Shown here one piece after another: positions 28,777-37,870 of a stretch of 64,000 nucleotides of DNA (the first letter of the stretch is position 1; every line of letters starts with the position of its first letter). Source of the DNA: Lewinellaceae bacterium. Lineage in GTDB: Bacteria > Bacteroidota > Bacteroidia > Chitinophagales > Saprospiraceae. The notes beneath the pieces were generated by a model. It saw only the letters and a program-made list of their open reading frames with translations. It had not been told where the DNA came from and made no database searches. The DNA is taken from the NCBI GenBank assembly GCA_020636025.1, contig JACJYQ010000002.1, positions 620,001-684,000 of the forward strand, in the 5' to 3' direction. The position numbers and the translations under genes were made by a program.

Positions 28777-29337
28777 ATGGCTACTAGATCATCTGTTGAG
28801 AGCGGGCAACTTTTACTGGCTGAACCGTATATGATAGATCCGAACTTCCGCAGATCGGCGGTGTTGTTGTGTGAACACGACGAGGAAGGAACGGTAGGAC
28901 TGGTCCTGAATAAAATGACCGACATCAAGTTGAACGAGATGGTTACCGGTATGCCACCATTCGAAACCTTTGTCTATCTGGGCGGACCCGTTTCTCATGA
29001 TTCCTTATTCTTCATCCACGATCTCGGTGACCTGCTCGAAGGAAGTCGCGAAGTTGCCAAAGGCATCTGGTGGGGAGGCGATTCAGAGAACCTGAACTTC
29101 CTCATCAGCAGTGGACTGGTAGAACCTCACCGCATTCGCTTTTTTGTAGGCTGCGCCGGCTGGTCGCCCGGACAACTGGAAGAAGAAATGGAAACCGGCT
29201 CCTGGGTGATCTCTCCTATGGATGCGAACTACGCCTTTAACTCTTCTCCTGCCGAACTATGGAGCCAGGCCATGTTCAATAAAGGCAATCGCTATGAGAT
29301 CATAGCAGATATTCCGGAGTATGTTTCGTGGAATTAG
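28777..29337 (+). CDS. YqgE/AlgH family protein
   Basis: The 186-residue protein belongs to the UPF0301/AlgH family of conserved bacterial proteins. The family blocks are visible: GQLLLAEPYMIDPNFRRSAVLLCEHDEEGTVGLVLNK at the N-terminus, LGGPVSHDSLFFIHD in the middle, and FFVGCAGWSPGQLEEEMETGSWVI near the C-terminus. AlgH was named for a link to alginate regulation in Pseudomonas, but the biochemical role is unsettled and here is unknown. No signal peptide is present. It stands alone after fabD with its own leader of about 180 bp. Confidence 0.92.
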   Translation: MATRSSVESGQLLLAEPYMIDPNFRRSAVLLCEHDEEGTVGLVLNKMTDIKLNEMVTGMPPFETFVYLGGPVSHDSLFFIHDLGDLLEGSREVAKGIWWGGDSENLNFLISSGLVEPHRIRFFVGCAGWSPGQLEEEMETGSWVISPMDANYAFNSSPAELWSQAMFNKGNRYEIIADIPEYVSWN

Positions 29338-29555
29338 GATTCCTTCTTATCCTCTGAATCGCCGCTCTTGCGTCTTCTGACCAAGAGCAAAGGGCAACGG
29401 GTATTGCCAAGCCTGGAATTATAGTTCGCTAATCAACTTGCTTTTGTCGGCAGAGCCGACGCTATGTTCGACACGTGGCTTGAGCCACGCGCCAACGTTC
29501 TTTTGTTGAGTTGAATTGGAGAAGAGGAAAGAAACTGGCAGGTTCACACAGGCAC
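29338..29555. repeat. Intergenic hairpin words, including a compensatory variant of the 25.4-kb repeat
   Basis: At 29360-29388 lies a 29-base sequence that matches the arms of the 25453/25584 inverted repeat at most positions, but with stem GCTCTTG / CAAGAGC in place of GCGCTTG / CAAGCGC. Further on are GTCGGCAGAGCCGAC (about 29448-29462) and CGTGGCTTGAGCCACG (about 29473-29488), short hairpins with tiny loops. No gene is seen. Confidence 0.75.
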
Positions 29556-29697
29556 AAAAAAAACGCGGCGCACTTTTGCGCCGCGTTCGGATTTCCCGTA
29601 TAATAATCTCATGAAAAGTTTCAAATCAGTGTATCAATGCTTTCCGTCTTTTTCGTTGCCCCGTCGTTTGTCCTTCATTGATGATACAAAAGTGCGG
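29556..29697 (-). ncRNA. Putative small RNA, locus A (with promoter and terminator)
   Basis: On the minus strand, TTTG-N19-CACTTTTG (promoter-like, -7 box 29687-29694) precedes a predicted transcript of about 125 nt from near 29680. The 5' part can pair ATCAATG with CATTGAT about 45 bases later around a purine-rich loop. A strictly conserved TTTCATGAGATTAT follows, then a GATTT/AAATC helix, and a perfect GC-rich terminator CGCGGCGC AAAAG TGCGCCGCG-type hairpin (29564-29585) ending in U8. Locus B at 42.8 kb is homologous throughout. The conservation of promoter, body and terminator together supports a transcribed RNA. I do not recognise it as 6S, SRP, tmRNA or RNase P RNA. Confidence 0.65.
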
Positions 29698-29990
29698 CAA
29701 AGAAACCCGCATCCAAAGGACATAATATCGAATTTGTTGAGCAGAATATTAAACGATAAAGTTCAGCAAATCTTGTGCATTTGATTAAAAATCTTCAATA
29801 AGCATCCATTTTCGCATCTGTGTTGTCAAATATTGATGATAAAAAATGCCTATTTGTTGAAAAAAAACTGTCCAAAAGCCTTCAAAAAAAACCGAAAAAA
29901 GTTGAAAAAAAATTTTTCACCCTTGAAAACAGCCTATAAAATTCCACAAATCAATTCTGTGCAATCCTAAAATCCGTAAAATCTGTGCTC
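29698..29990. other. AT-rich intergenic sequence upstream of sRNA locus A
   Basis: No gene is seen. It holds the upstream part of the locus A promoter, runs of A (29865-29920), and, next to the peptide transporter stop, the word CCTAAAATCCGTAAAATCTGTG that matches, inverted, a word near 11699. Confidence 0.4.
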
Positions 29991-31634
29991 CTACTTCACA
30001 CCTGCTTCCTTAAATATCCGCTTCAACCAGGGTAGCATGATAAAGAGGGCCGTAGCAGAAATGGCCAGCAAGGCAAAGTTCACCCAGAAAAACATGGATT
30101 TGTCCTCGTACTTGTCCCACATAGTGGCCAATACGCCGGAAATCTTGTTTCCCAGAGCCGTTGCCAATTGCCATCCACCCATCATTAAACCAGCCAGCCT
30201 GGCAGGCGCCATTTTAGACACCATGGACAAACCCATAGGACTGAGGCAAAGTTCTCCTACGGTTATCACCGCATACGTCATGACTACCCACCAAACAGAG
30301 GCTTTTACGGCTCCATTGTGGCAGGCGTATACGGCAAAGACAGTCACCAGGGTTGATAAGGCCGAAATGATCAAACCCCAGCCAATCTTGCCGGGCGTGG
30401 ATGGTTCCCTGTTTCGTTTTCGCAACCAGCTAAAGAACCAGATCAGCAAAGGCGTAAAAACAATGACAAAAAACGGATTCACCGACTGGAATATCTCCGT
30501 GGATAAAAGGGTGACGCTTCCTCCTTCAGGAGGCCACTCAGACCGGGCGAGGTTTTGGAAATAAGGGTGATAGCTGGAATCCATGGCTGGTTTGCCGGTA
30601 GCGGGATCCTTGGTTGTACGGAATTGCTCGTCGTAAATGGGATACAGCCCCAATTTAAGCGTGTCTTTCTGTGTGGCGCCCATGAAATTTGCAGTAGTTT
30701 CAAGCGCTGGTACCATAGAGCGGTCGGTATAAAACTCAGCCCAGTTGGTAAGCGCCGAACCATTCTGCTTGAACACCGCCCAGAAAACGATTACTACAGA
30801 ATATACTGCGAGCAGGGCGCGAATACGCGGTTTTTCATCAGGCGCCGCTTTCATGAGCGTCCACAGGTAAAAAGCAATTACCGGAATGGAGCCAAAAAGG
30901 AAAGCATCGGAAGAATCGGAACCGAAAATATTGCCAGGCAGGTACCAGGCTGCCGCACCTGTAGCCAACGCCGGCAGCAATACCGACGACAACATGGCCG
31001 CCAGTCCTGATCTGCCAGGGTCGCCTTTTACCTGTTGTACATCTGCGTGCTTGTAGTGTTTGAGGCCAGTGGAAAATACGATCACACCAACAAACATACC
31101 TATCCCGGCAGCAGCAAAGGCATAGCCCCAACCATAGGTGTTGCGTAGATAGGCTGCTACAAAATTGCAAACAAGCGCACCGATGTTGATGCCCATGTAA
31201 AAAATGCTGTAGCCTTCATCCTTGAGCGAACGGTATTTATCCTCGTTGTACAGGTTACCGAGCAGGGTAGAGATATTAGGTTTGAAAAATCCATTACCCA
31301 GGATCATCACAAATATGGCCAGGTAGAAAGTCGTAAGGTTGTTCGGAATGGCGAGCATCAGGTACCCGATGCCCATTAAAGTACCTCCAATGATGATACT
31401 CTTTCGGAAGCCCAGCAAACGGTCAGCCAGCAGGCCTCCGATAAAAGGAGTGAGATAAGCCAGGGCAATAAAGGTTCCGTAAATGTCATAAGCGACACCC
31501 CGTTCAAAGCCGAGTCCACCTTTTTGGGTGTCCATCATGTACAGGGTAAAAATCCCGATCATCAGGTAGTAGCCGAAACGCTCCCACATTTCCGTCAGGA
31601 ATAAAAAAGGCAGGGCAACAGGGTGTTTACGCAT
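29991..31634 (-). CDS. Proton-dependent oligopeptide transporter (POT/PTR2 family)
   Basis: The 547-residue product is a major-facilitator-type peptide:H+ symporter in the inner membrane. About 12-14 hydrophobic segments are visible. The N-terminal FLTEMWERFGYYLMIGIFTLYM contains the POT ExxER-type motif (EMWERF), GGLLADRLLGFRKSIIIGG is the PTR2 signature 1 region, and SIFYMGINIGALVC is signature 2. A large loop about residues 290-380 interrupts the second half, as in bacteroidal members. Di- and tripeptides are the expected substrates. A TAGGTTTG box at 31670-31677 may be its promoter. The upstream HhH gene ends 49 bp before its start. Confidence 0.94.
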   Translation of the reverse strand: MRKHPVALPFLFLTEMWERFGYYLMIGIFTLYMMDTQKGGLGFERGVAYDIYGTFIALAYLTPFIGGLLADRLLGFRKSIIIGGTLMGIGYLMLAIPNNLTTFYLAIFVMILGNGFFKPNISTLLGNLYNEDKYRSLKDEGYSIFYMGINIGALVCNFVAAYLRNTYGWGYAFAAAGIGMFVGVIVFSTGLKHYKHADVQQVKGDPGRSGLAAMLSSVLLPALATGAAAWYLPGNIFGSDSSDAFLFGSIPVIAFYLWTLMKAAPDEKPRIRALLAVYSVVIVFWAVFKQNGSALTNWAEFYTDRSMVPALETTANFMGATQKDTLKLGLYPIYDEQFRTTKDPATGKPAMDSSYHPYFQNLARSEWPPEGGSVTLLSTEIFQSVNPFFVIVFTPLLIWFFSWLRKRNREPSTPGKIGWGLIISALSTLVTVFAVYACHNGAVKASVWWVVMTYAVITVGELCLSPMGLSMVSKMAPARLAGLMMGGWQLATALGNKISGVLATMWDKYEDKSMFFWVNFALLAISATALFIMLPWLKRIFKEAGVK

Positions 31635-31683
31635 GGGTATAGTTGTTTAAGTAGAATATAGTGGTTGGGCAAACCTACAAAAT

Positions 31684-32751
31684 TTACTCCACGGATAAAT
31701 ACGGTGATACCTTTTCCCACCAATCCATATCGGTAAAGGCTTTGATATTAAGCACATCCTGCGTTTTTTGGTACGGCCCGTGCTGCTCGCGATAGGCGGT
31801 AATAAGTCCAGCTTGTTTCCTGTTGATATATGGATGAAGCATCAATTCATCGGTTGTTGCGGCATTGATGTTGATGGGCTGAAGTTTTGGACTTTCCAGC
31901 ATTAATTGAGGCCTTATTACTTGGAAAACACTATCGGGAAGCATATAAATTTCCCCAACCTGATCCACCGATGTAAACCCGCCAAGCCTGTTTCGGAATT
32001 TGACAATTTGCCGGGCCCGCCCCTGACCGATCAGTGGAAGGCTGCGCCATGTCTCTTCATCTGCCGTATTGATGTCAATTTTTTCTGTTGTCTTCTTGGT
32101 GTACTTGTTACCATCCGGAATAGCAATATATGGCTCAAGGCGTTCGTAATCAGCCTGTTTAAGACTGTAGATTTTTGCCAGGTCCTCTTTCTTTCTAAAC
32201 ACACCTCCTTTTGTCCGGTAGTTTATGATGCTTTTGATGGTGTAATTTGAAAGTCCAAGTCGGTAAAAATCTTTCTCCGAAGCAGTATTTGGGTCAAATT
32301 CAAAATATTCCGGGTCTTCAGGAGAATTCACGTTTTTATGGTATTGGTCTTTTTGCACTCCAATATGAATGTAGGCATGCAGTCGTTCGTAATCTTCTTT
32401 TTCCAAACCCCATATTTTCTTAAAATCCTCTGGTTTTCGGAAAGCGCCGCCTTTCGAGCGGAAACGAAGGATGTTCTGAGCCACTTTGGGAGACAGACCG
32501 AGTTGTTTCAATTCCTCTTCGGTTGCTGCATTCGGATCGAAATCAAATGGCTGGCCAATATTGGCGCCTGATGCCTTTTTAAAGGCCTGAACGGTAGCCT
32601 CAAATTCCGAGAAATCAGTCCTGGATTTTGATCGAAACTGCTGCAAAACAGATGGCAATGAAAAGGTTAGTGTGCAAAAAACAAGCAGCACAAGTACGCC
32701 ACGGCGTTCATTACTGCTGAAATGAAAATAGTTGGTGATGGTTGGTTTCAT
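31684..32751 (-). CDS. Multi-helix-hairpin-helix (ComEA-like) protein
   Basis: The 355-residue product has an N-terminal hydrophobic segment (RRGVLVLLVFCTLTFSLPSV, about 15-35) and then four HhH repeats of about 60 residues. They begin FDPNAATEEELKQLG, FDPNTASEKDFYRLG, IDINTADEETWRSLP and ININAATTDELMLHP, and share bodies such as A..I..fR.k.GgF...edl..i. HhH motifs bind DNA non-specifically through the backbone, as in ComEA, the periplasmic DNA receptor of transformation. The anchored layout puts the DNA-binding part in the periplasm. It is followed downstream by the peptide transporter and preceded, 77 bp upstream, by comEC on the same strand. Together they suggest a DNA-uptake pair. Confidence 0.9.
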   Translation of the reverse strand: MKPTITNYFHFSSNERRGVLVLLVFCTLTFSLPSVLQQFRSKSRTDFSEFEATVQAFKKASGANIGQPFDFDPNAATEEELKQLGLSPKVAQNILRFRSKGGAFRKPEDFKKIWGLEKEDYERLHAYIHIGVQKDQYHKNVNSPEDPEYFEFDPNTASEKDFYRLGLSNYTIKSIINYRTKGGVFRKKEDLAKIYSLKQADYERLEPYIAIPDGNKYTKKTTEKIDINTADEETWRSLPLIGQGRARQIVKFRNRLGGFTSVDQVGEIYMLPDSVFQVIRPQLMLESPKLQPININAATTDELMLHPYINRKQAGLITAYREQHGPYQKTQDVLNIKAFTDMDWWEKVSPYLSVE

Positions 32752-32827
32752 GGTTGTCTGTACTTTGATTTTTGTGATTTTATTGATTAATGTTAATTTT
32801 TGATTTTTTGAATCGTGCTTTTCATGG

Positions 32828-34930
32828 TCATTGTCTTATTTGGTATACCCAGGCGCCTTGTTTGCGAATATCATGATAGGGCCAGCCATTGGATTCGCAT
32901 TCCTGTTGCCAGCGTTCTATTGTTTTGGAGTAGTTGGATGCGTCAAATACGACTATACTGCATGGGAATTTCTCCCGGCATTGTTTTACGCTCAGGTGCG
33001 GGCTTTTACTTAGAATTATGGCATGAACAGAGATGGCAGGCATGCCATCATTTGGCAGGTTGACGGAATCGTCGAGCAGCACAAGTTTCTGATTGTAGAA
33101 TTGCACAAAAGGCTTTTCATATATAAGGTTGTCACTTTTAAACTTATTTGGCTCATCAATCATAATTGAATGGTGATGAATGATGCCGCAGGTTGTGCGG
33201 TTAGATTTGGCTGCGAAATCTTCCTGTTTTTTTGAAAGTGTATCAGAAAGTGTATACAAACTGCGGCCATCAAAAAAATCGAGCAACCGCTTTTGCTTGT
33301 TTACCTGATAAACGATGATGCTCTTTTGCTCCTGCTTTTTAGCCAGACTCGTAATTCTATAAAGCCCGAGTAAGGTCATCAACACCAGAAAAGCAGCCAG
33401 CCAGCGGGCGCGGCGCCATACCAACAAGGCCCCCAATAGTATGATCGCAAAATATAAGGACATCGCCACCCAGGCAGGTATCCATACACCGACTATCAGA
33501 CTGCCGGGCAATTGCTGGATACATACAATGCTCTTGTTTAAACTGGTTAGGAGCAGATTCATCAGTTTGCCAGGCCAAAGTGCCAATGACTGAGAAATTG
33601 CATCTAATAAAATTAATAAGGCTCCACCCCAAAGCACCATTGCGGCCCCCAGTATCACGATCCAGCCGGCCAGCCAGAAGTACACGGGAAATTGATTGAA
33701 ATAGAACAGGGTTAGTGGCAAGGTACCCAATTGTGCCGAGACGCCAACCAACAATACTTTCAACCCGTAATCAACCCATTTCGGTCCCGGAGGGAACAAT
33801 TTGTACAAGCGCGGGTAAAAAAATACCATGCCCGCCACGGCGGTATAGGACAGTTGGAAACCAAGATGAAACAAGAAATACGGATTGATGAGCAAAAGCA
33901 GATAAGCCGATGCCGGAAGCACATTCCAGGCCGAGGTATTGCGCCAGAATGCCTTGCCAATCATGTATATACTAAACATAAGCGAGGCCCGAAGAACAGA
34001 TGGAGTAGCTCCGGTGAGAAACGTAAAGCCCCATATACTCAGAAGAATGAGGGCTGTTTCCAGCAAACGCCAACGCCCCCGGAGCCGCAATTGCTGGGTA
34101 AGGAGAAATATACCCATGTATAACATACCTACATGTGTGCCCGATACTGCCAGGGCATGCATCGAGCCTGTTTCGGCATATGCTTCCCGCAATTCATCGG
34201 GAAGGTCTTCTTTGTACCCGAGCATGAGGGCCGAAGCAACAGCATATTCATTTTGTCCGGGAAAGTGCTTTTGAAGCACCGTTAATAAGTGATTCCGGCA
34301 TTTGTATGCAGCCGACCAAATTGGAGAACCATTCCCAATTGAAAGTATCTGGATAACATCTCCTTTCGCAAAACACTGAAAATGTATGTTTTGAAAATGG
34401 AGATAGCGTTTGTAGTCAAAGGCATAAGGATTTTGTACAGCTTCAATCTCGCTGATATTACCCCTGAAACAAATCTTGTCTCCGTATTTCAACTGCAAAC
34501 TGACCTTGCTTGAGTCGAAATAAACCATCAGGTTTCCGCTTGCTGACAACATGGAGTCTGGGGAAATCCCGAGGGCATCCACATGCATCATAACACGCAC
34601 TTTATTGCCATGCGAAGGTGATTCATAAATTGTTCCGCTGACGAAGCCGGGCGTTGGCATCTCCTGACTAAAATGATCATTAACATGCCTTTCATCATGT
34701 TGAACAATTAGAAAAAAACCGCCCAGAAACAAACAACAGTACAGGCACATACCAAATACCCATCGATATCGGTATCGATATCGTCTGATGGCCAACACCA
34801 TGGTTGTAACCAGGGTGGCAATAAGTGTCCAGAATAGAAAAGTGGGAAAATAATCGGCTGCGCCTCCCAGGGCAGTGCCAAGCACAAAAGGCGCCATAAG
34901 ACGCAAATAGGGCGTGTTTCGGTAGTTCAT
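32828..34930 (-). CDS. comEC: ComEC/Rec2 DNA-uptake channel
   Basis: Starting at the ATG at 34930 the product is 700 residues; the frame is open 18 codons further but those residues are Lys/Arg/Cys-rich and unlike the family. It is the inner-membrane channel that transports single-stranded DNA during natural transformation. The N-terminal part has two to three membrane helices and an OB-like domain; the Competence domain follows with ETGSMHALAVSGTHVGMLY and about eight helices. The C-terminal ~170 residues correspond to the metallo-beta-lactamase-like domain but lack an HxHxDH motif, so a nuclease activity there is unlikely. It is upstream of the multi-HhH gene on the same strand. Confidence 0.93.
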   Translation of the reverse strand: MNYRNTPYLRLMAPFVLGTALGGAADYFPTFLFWTLIATLVTTMVLAIRRYRYRYRWVFGMCLYCCLFLGGFFLIVQHDERHVNDHFSQEMPTPGFVSGTIYESPSHGNKVRVMMHVDALGISPDSMLSASGNLMVYFDSSKVSLQLKYGDKICFRGNISEIEAVQNPYAFDYKRYLHFQNIHFQCFAKGDVIQILSIGNGSPIWSAAYKCRNHLLTVLQKHFPGQNEYAVASALMLGYKEDLPDELREAYAETGSMHALAVSGTHVGMLYMGIFLLTQQLRLRGRWRLLETALILLSIWGFTFLTGATPSVLRASLMFSIYMIGKAFWRNTSAWNVLPASAYLLLLINPYFLFHLGFQLSYTAVAGMVFFYPRLYKLFPPGPKWVDYGLKVLLVGVSAQLGTLPLTLFYFNQFPVYFWLAGWIVILGAAMVLWGGALLILLDAISQSLALWPGKLMNLLLTSLNKSIVCIQQLPGSLIVGVWIPAWVAMSLYFAIILLGALLVWRRARWLAAFLVLMTLLGLYRITSLAKKQEQKSIIVYQVNKQKRLLDFFDGRSLYTLSDTLSKKQEDFAAKSNRTTCGIIHHHSIMIDEPNKFKSDNLIYEKPFVQFYNQKLVLLDDSVNLPNDGMPAISVHAIILSKSPHLSVKQCREKFPCSIVVFDASNYSKTIERWQQECESNGWPYHDIRKQGAWVYQIRQ

Positions 34931-35195
34931 CAGGGTTTTTTGGTTTTTCCTACAAAATTTGCGGTTTTTAGAGCATAAATGCAAGTTTTGGAAGGGTTTT
35001 ATTTTCTGATGCCAACTTCAACAATCATGTCCCGAGCTTGCTTCGGGATGTAATCGTCAATCTGCAATCAATTGTTGGTCCTAATCAGGGAAGTCAAAAA
35101 AAATTTTATCAAAAAGGTAAGGTTTCTACAAAACACCGATTAATGGATGTACCCCCCATTCACATTATTTCATCACATCCTTTAATTGACAACCT

Positions 35196-37730
35196 ATGAA
35201 TTTCTTACCTCGTATCTCAGCTACTCTGAAAAATCAAATTACCATCATTGCATTTACACTTGCCGTTCTGAATGCATTCGGACAAACTTTCCAAACTTCA
35301 GTTGGATACAATTCCCCAACAAATGAAAAAGGCGTGAGCGGACTTGTAACCGACAATGGAGATTTCCTGGTTTTGGGAAACAATGTAAATCACCCGGCCG
35401 GCTTGTTCAATCCATCCGGCGATATGGAATTACAACGCCTCGACAACTATGGAAACCTGATATTGCCTTCCAGAATGATTGGCCAGGACCTGACTGAAAA
35501 AGGGACCTGGATCGAAAAAAGCGCTGATTGCAACGGCAATCCGGGATACATCATTTCGGGCAACGAAAATGCCGGAGGGCTGAATGATATGCTGCTTTTC
35601 ATGACCAACAGCGCGGGAAACCCGATTTGGGTAAGACGTATTGGCGAACCCAACATGGATGAAACAAGCGCCTGTGTGAAAATGGATGGAAAACGGAACG
35701 TCATTCTGGTAGGCACCAAAACCGACCCGATTACCGGAATTTCATCTATTCACGCGGTGAAAACGGATTGCTCCGGATCTTTGATTTGGGAACAGGTGTA
35801 CCGGGTTAACGGCTCGGCAACCGCAGCCTCCGTAACCGCATTTGCTACCTTCCAGTCTGAGTGTGGAGGCTTGCCGGAGGATTATTATATCACGGGTACT
35901 ATTAACCCGGGACCAGGTAAAGACGAAGAGCTGTTTATTCTCAGCGTTAATTCCAGTAATGGAGCAGTCGTCTGGATGAATACTTATGATGCAGTTCCAA
36001 ATGCAGCTGAGTTTGCAACTTGTATTCAGGGGCGCTGTTCAGGCACAAACCCTCCTGCCGGATCACTTTGGGTCTCGGCTTATTCTTATGACTCCAGTGA
36101 CCCAAAACCCAGGAAAATCCTGATGATGCAAACCGATCTGAACGGTAATACGACCTGGGCTAAAACCTATGATCTGACCAACAGCGATCGCGAGATGGTT
36201 ACCCATTTTCAGTTTGCAAACAATAAAAAACTTGTTTTGACCGGTAAAGCGGAACAAACTGGCATAATTGACCCGGCAGAGGATGGACAGTGTTTCATAA
36301 TGCGTTTTAATGACAATAGCATAGGAACTGACTGGATCAGGGTGTTTACTAATGCTTATGCTTCCCAGGGCAACAGGGTGGAGCCTACCATTAATGACGA
36401 ATATTTTATCAGCGGTTTTGATTATGACCTGACATCGGCGAACCAGCCCGATTACAACATTCTCGCCATTAAAACCAACCAGAATGGCGAAACCAGTTCA
36501 GAATGTTATCACGATCTTGATACTAAGATTATTAGCCGGCAGCCAAAAATTTCGCCGCAGCAACCAGAGCCTTATGCACCTCAGGATTTTAAAATGACAG
36601 ATCTAAGCAACACGCTTTTTGACGTGCCTCAACGCTTTTGTCCACCGGATGATGCTGACCCATGTGAAAAAATGGGACTTGTGGCGAATTTCAGTATTTC
36701 GGGAAGTGGTAACACCTTGTCATTCACAGATTTGTCTACTGCAGGAAGCGGCTCCATTTTTTCCTGGAACTGGGATTTTGGAGATGCTAACACCAGTACT
36801 CTTCAAAACCCGGTGCATACCTACAGCAGCACAGGAGTCTATACAGTTTGCCTGATCGTTGGAGCTGGAGACGCTGCCGGAATTGTTTGCTATGACACGA
36901 TTTGCAAGGACATTGATGTTCCTTTTGAACAGGCTGATACCTGCGAGGGCAATATTGTTTTAAATGGTGACTTTACCCAGGGACTTGTACCTGGCAATCT
37001 CGGTTCAACCGGTGCGGTAACCAACTGGAGCAATTGGACAGGGTCACCGCAGGTGATTACGGGCGATTATTGTCAAGATCCCGGAGCGATTCAAATGTGG
37101 GGCAATCAAGTAGTTGGTGAAAGCATTAGGCAATCGGTAAGTTTTGTCCCAGGAGGTATTTATGAAGTAAGTTTCTGTGGAAAATGGCTCAATACTGTCC
37201 AGGGGAATGTTCAAATACGTTTCCGTGCTTCACAAGGTTTGCCGTCTTCTTACCTAAGCTGCGGCGCTACCTGCGATGAAATTTATTTGTCTCCGGTATT
37301 GGATACTACCTGGACAACCTACAATTCAGCCCCCTGGACAGCTACTCAAAACTACAACACACTTACCATAAGCATCTGGAACAACTACGCCATTAACGAT
37401 GGCGCCTTTGTTTCCTGGGCCCGGATCGATGATATTTGCATACATCGCATTGGCACAACAGCTACACATGATATTACAGGTGAACTTGAAGCAAAATTGT
37501 ACCCAAATCCAACCAACGGTGATGTAAATGTAGTATTTGGAAAGGCCCTGGAGCAGGAAACAGTCCTCACCGTAATGGACCTGCGGGGTAAAACTGTATT
37601 CCAGACCATAGTGGCGGAAGGCAGTTACAGCGAACATCTTTCACTCAACCATTGTCCATCGGGCATGTACATAGTGCGCGCGCTGAGTTCAGGCCGTCAG
37701 GTTTGGATGGAAAAAGTGATAAAAGAATAA
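35196..37730 (+). CDS. Secreted PKD protein with T9SS sorting domain
   Basis: The 844-residue product has a signal peptide ending about residue 30 (LNAFGQ). Residues about 35-440 form repeated strands of the type LVTDNGDFLVLGN, WIRVFTNAYASQGN and ILMMQTDLNGNTTWAKTYD, consistent with a beta-propeller-like repeat domain. A PKD domain (about 493-570, SWNWDFGDANTSTLQNPVHTY) follows, then a carbohydrate-binding-like jelly-roll domain (about 580-750, ENIVLNGDFTQG-type start) and a T9SS type A sorting domain (EAKLYPNPTNGDVNVVFGK ... WMEKVIKE). It is predicted to be exported by T9SS to the surface. It heads a group of three co-oriented genes with a PKD protein and a TPR-CHAT protein, which suggests a shared surface function. 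Confidence 0.92.
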   Translation: MNFLPRISATLKNQITIIAFTLAVLNAFGQTFQTSVGYNSPTNEKGVSGLVTDNGDFLVLGNNVNHPAGLFNPSGDMELQRLDNYGNLILPSRMIGQDLTEKGTWIEKSADCNGNPGYIISGNENAGGLNDMLLFMTNSAGNPIWVRRIGEPNMDETSACVKMDGKRNVILVGTKTDPITGISSIHAVKTDCSGSLIWEQVYRVNGSATAASVTAFATFQSECGGLPEDYYITGTINPGPGKDEELFILSVNSSNGAVVWMNTYDAVPNAAEFATCIQGRCSGTNPPAGSLWVSAYSYDSSDPKPRKILMMQTDLNGNTTWAKTYDLTNSDREMVTHFQFANNKKLVLTGKAEQTGIIDPAEDGQCFIMRFNDNSIGTDWIRVFTNAYASQGNRVEPTINDEYFISGFDYDLTSANQPDYNILAIKTNQNGETSSECYHDLDTKIISRQPKISPQQPEPYAPQDFKMTDLSNTLFDVPQRFCPPDDADPCEKMGLVANFSISGSGNTLSFTDLSTAGSGSIFSWNWDFGDANTSTLQNPVHTYSSTGVYTVCLIVGAGDAAGIVCYDTICKDIDVPFEQADTCEGNIVLNGDFTQGLVPGNLGSTGAVTNWSNWTGSPQVITGDYCQDPGAIQMWGNQVVGESIRQSVSFVPGGIYEVSFCGKWLNTVQGNVQIRFRASQGLPSSYLSCGATCDEIYLSPVLDTTWTTYNSAPWTATQNYNTLTISIWNNYAINDGAFVSWARIDDICIHRIGTTATHDITGELEAKLYPNPTNGDVNVVFGKALEQETVLTVMDLRGKTVFQTIVAEGSYSEHLSLNHCPSGMYIVRALSSGRQVWMEKVIKE

Positions 37731-37870
37731 GGGATTGTGGATGAGATTATGCCAGGCCGGTATTTTGAATGCGAACGCCTAAGTTCTCATCCAGGATGCC
37801 GGCCGGTATGATTTCATTGGTTACTTTAGCCAACCTAAAGCCCTGATTTCAAGCATAAAAACGACAACAA

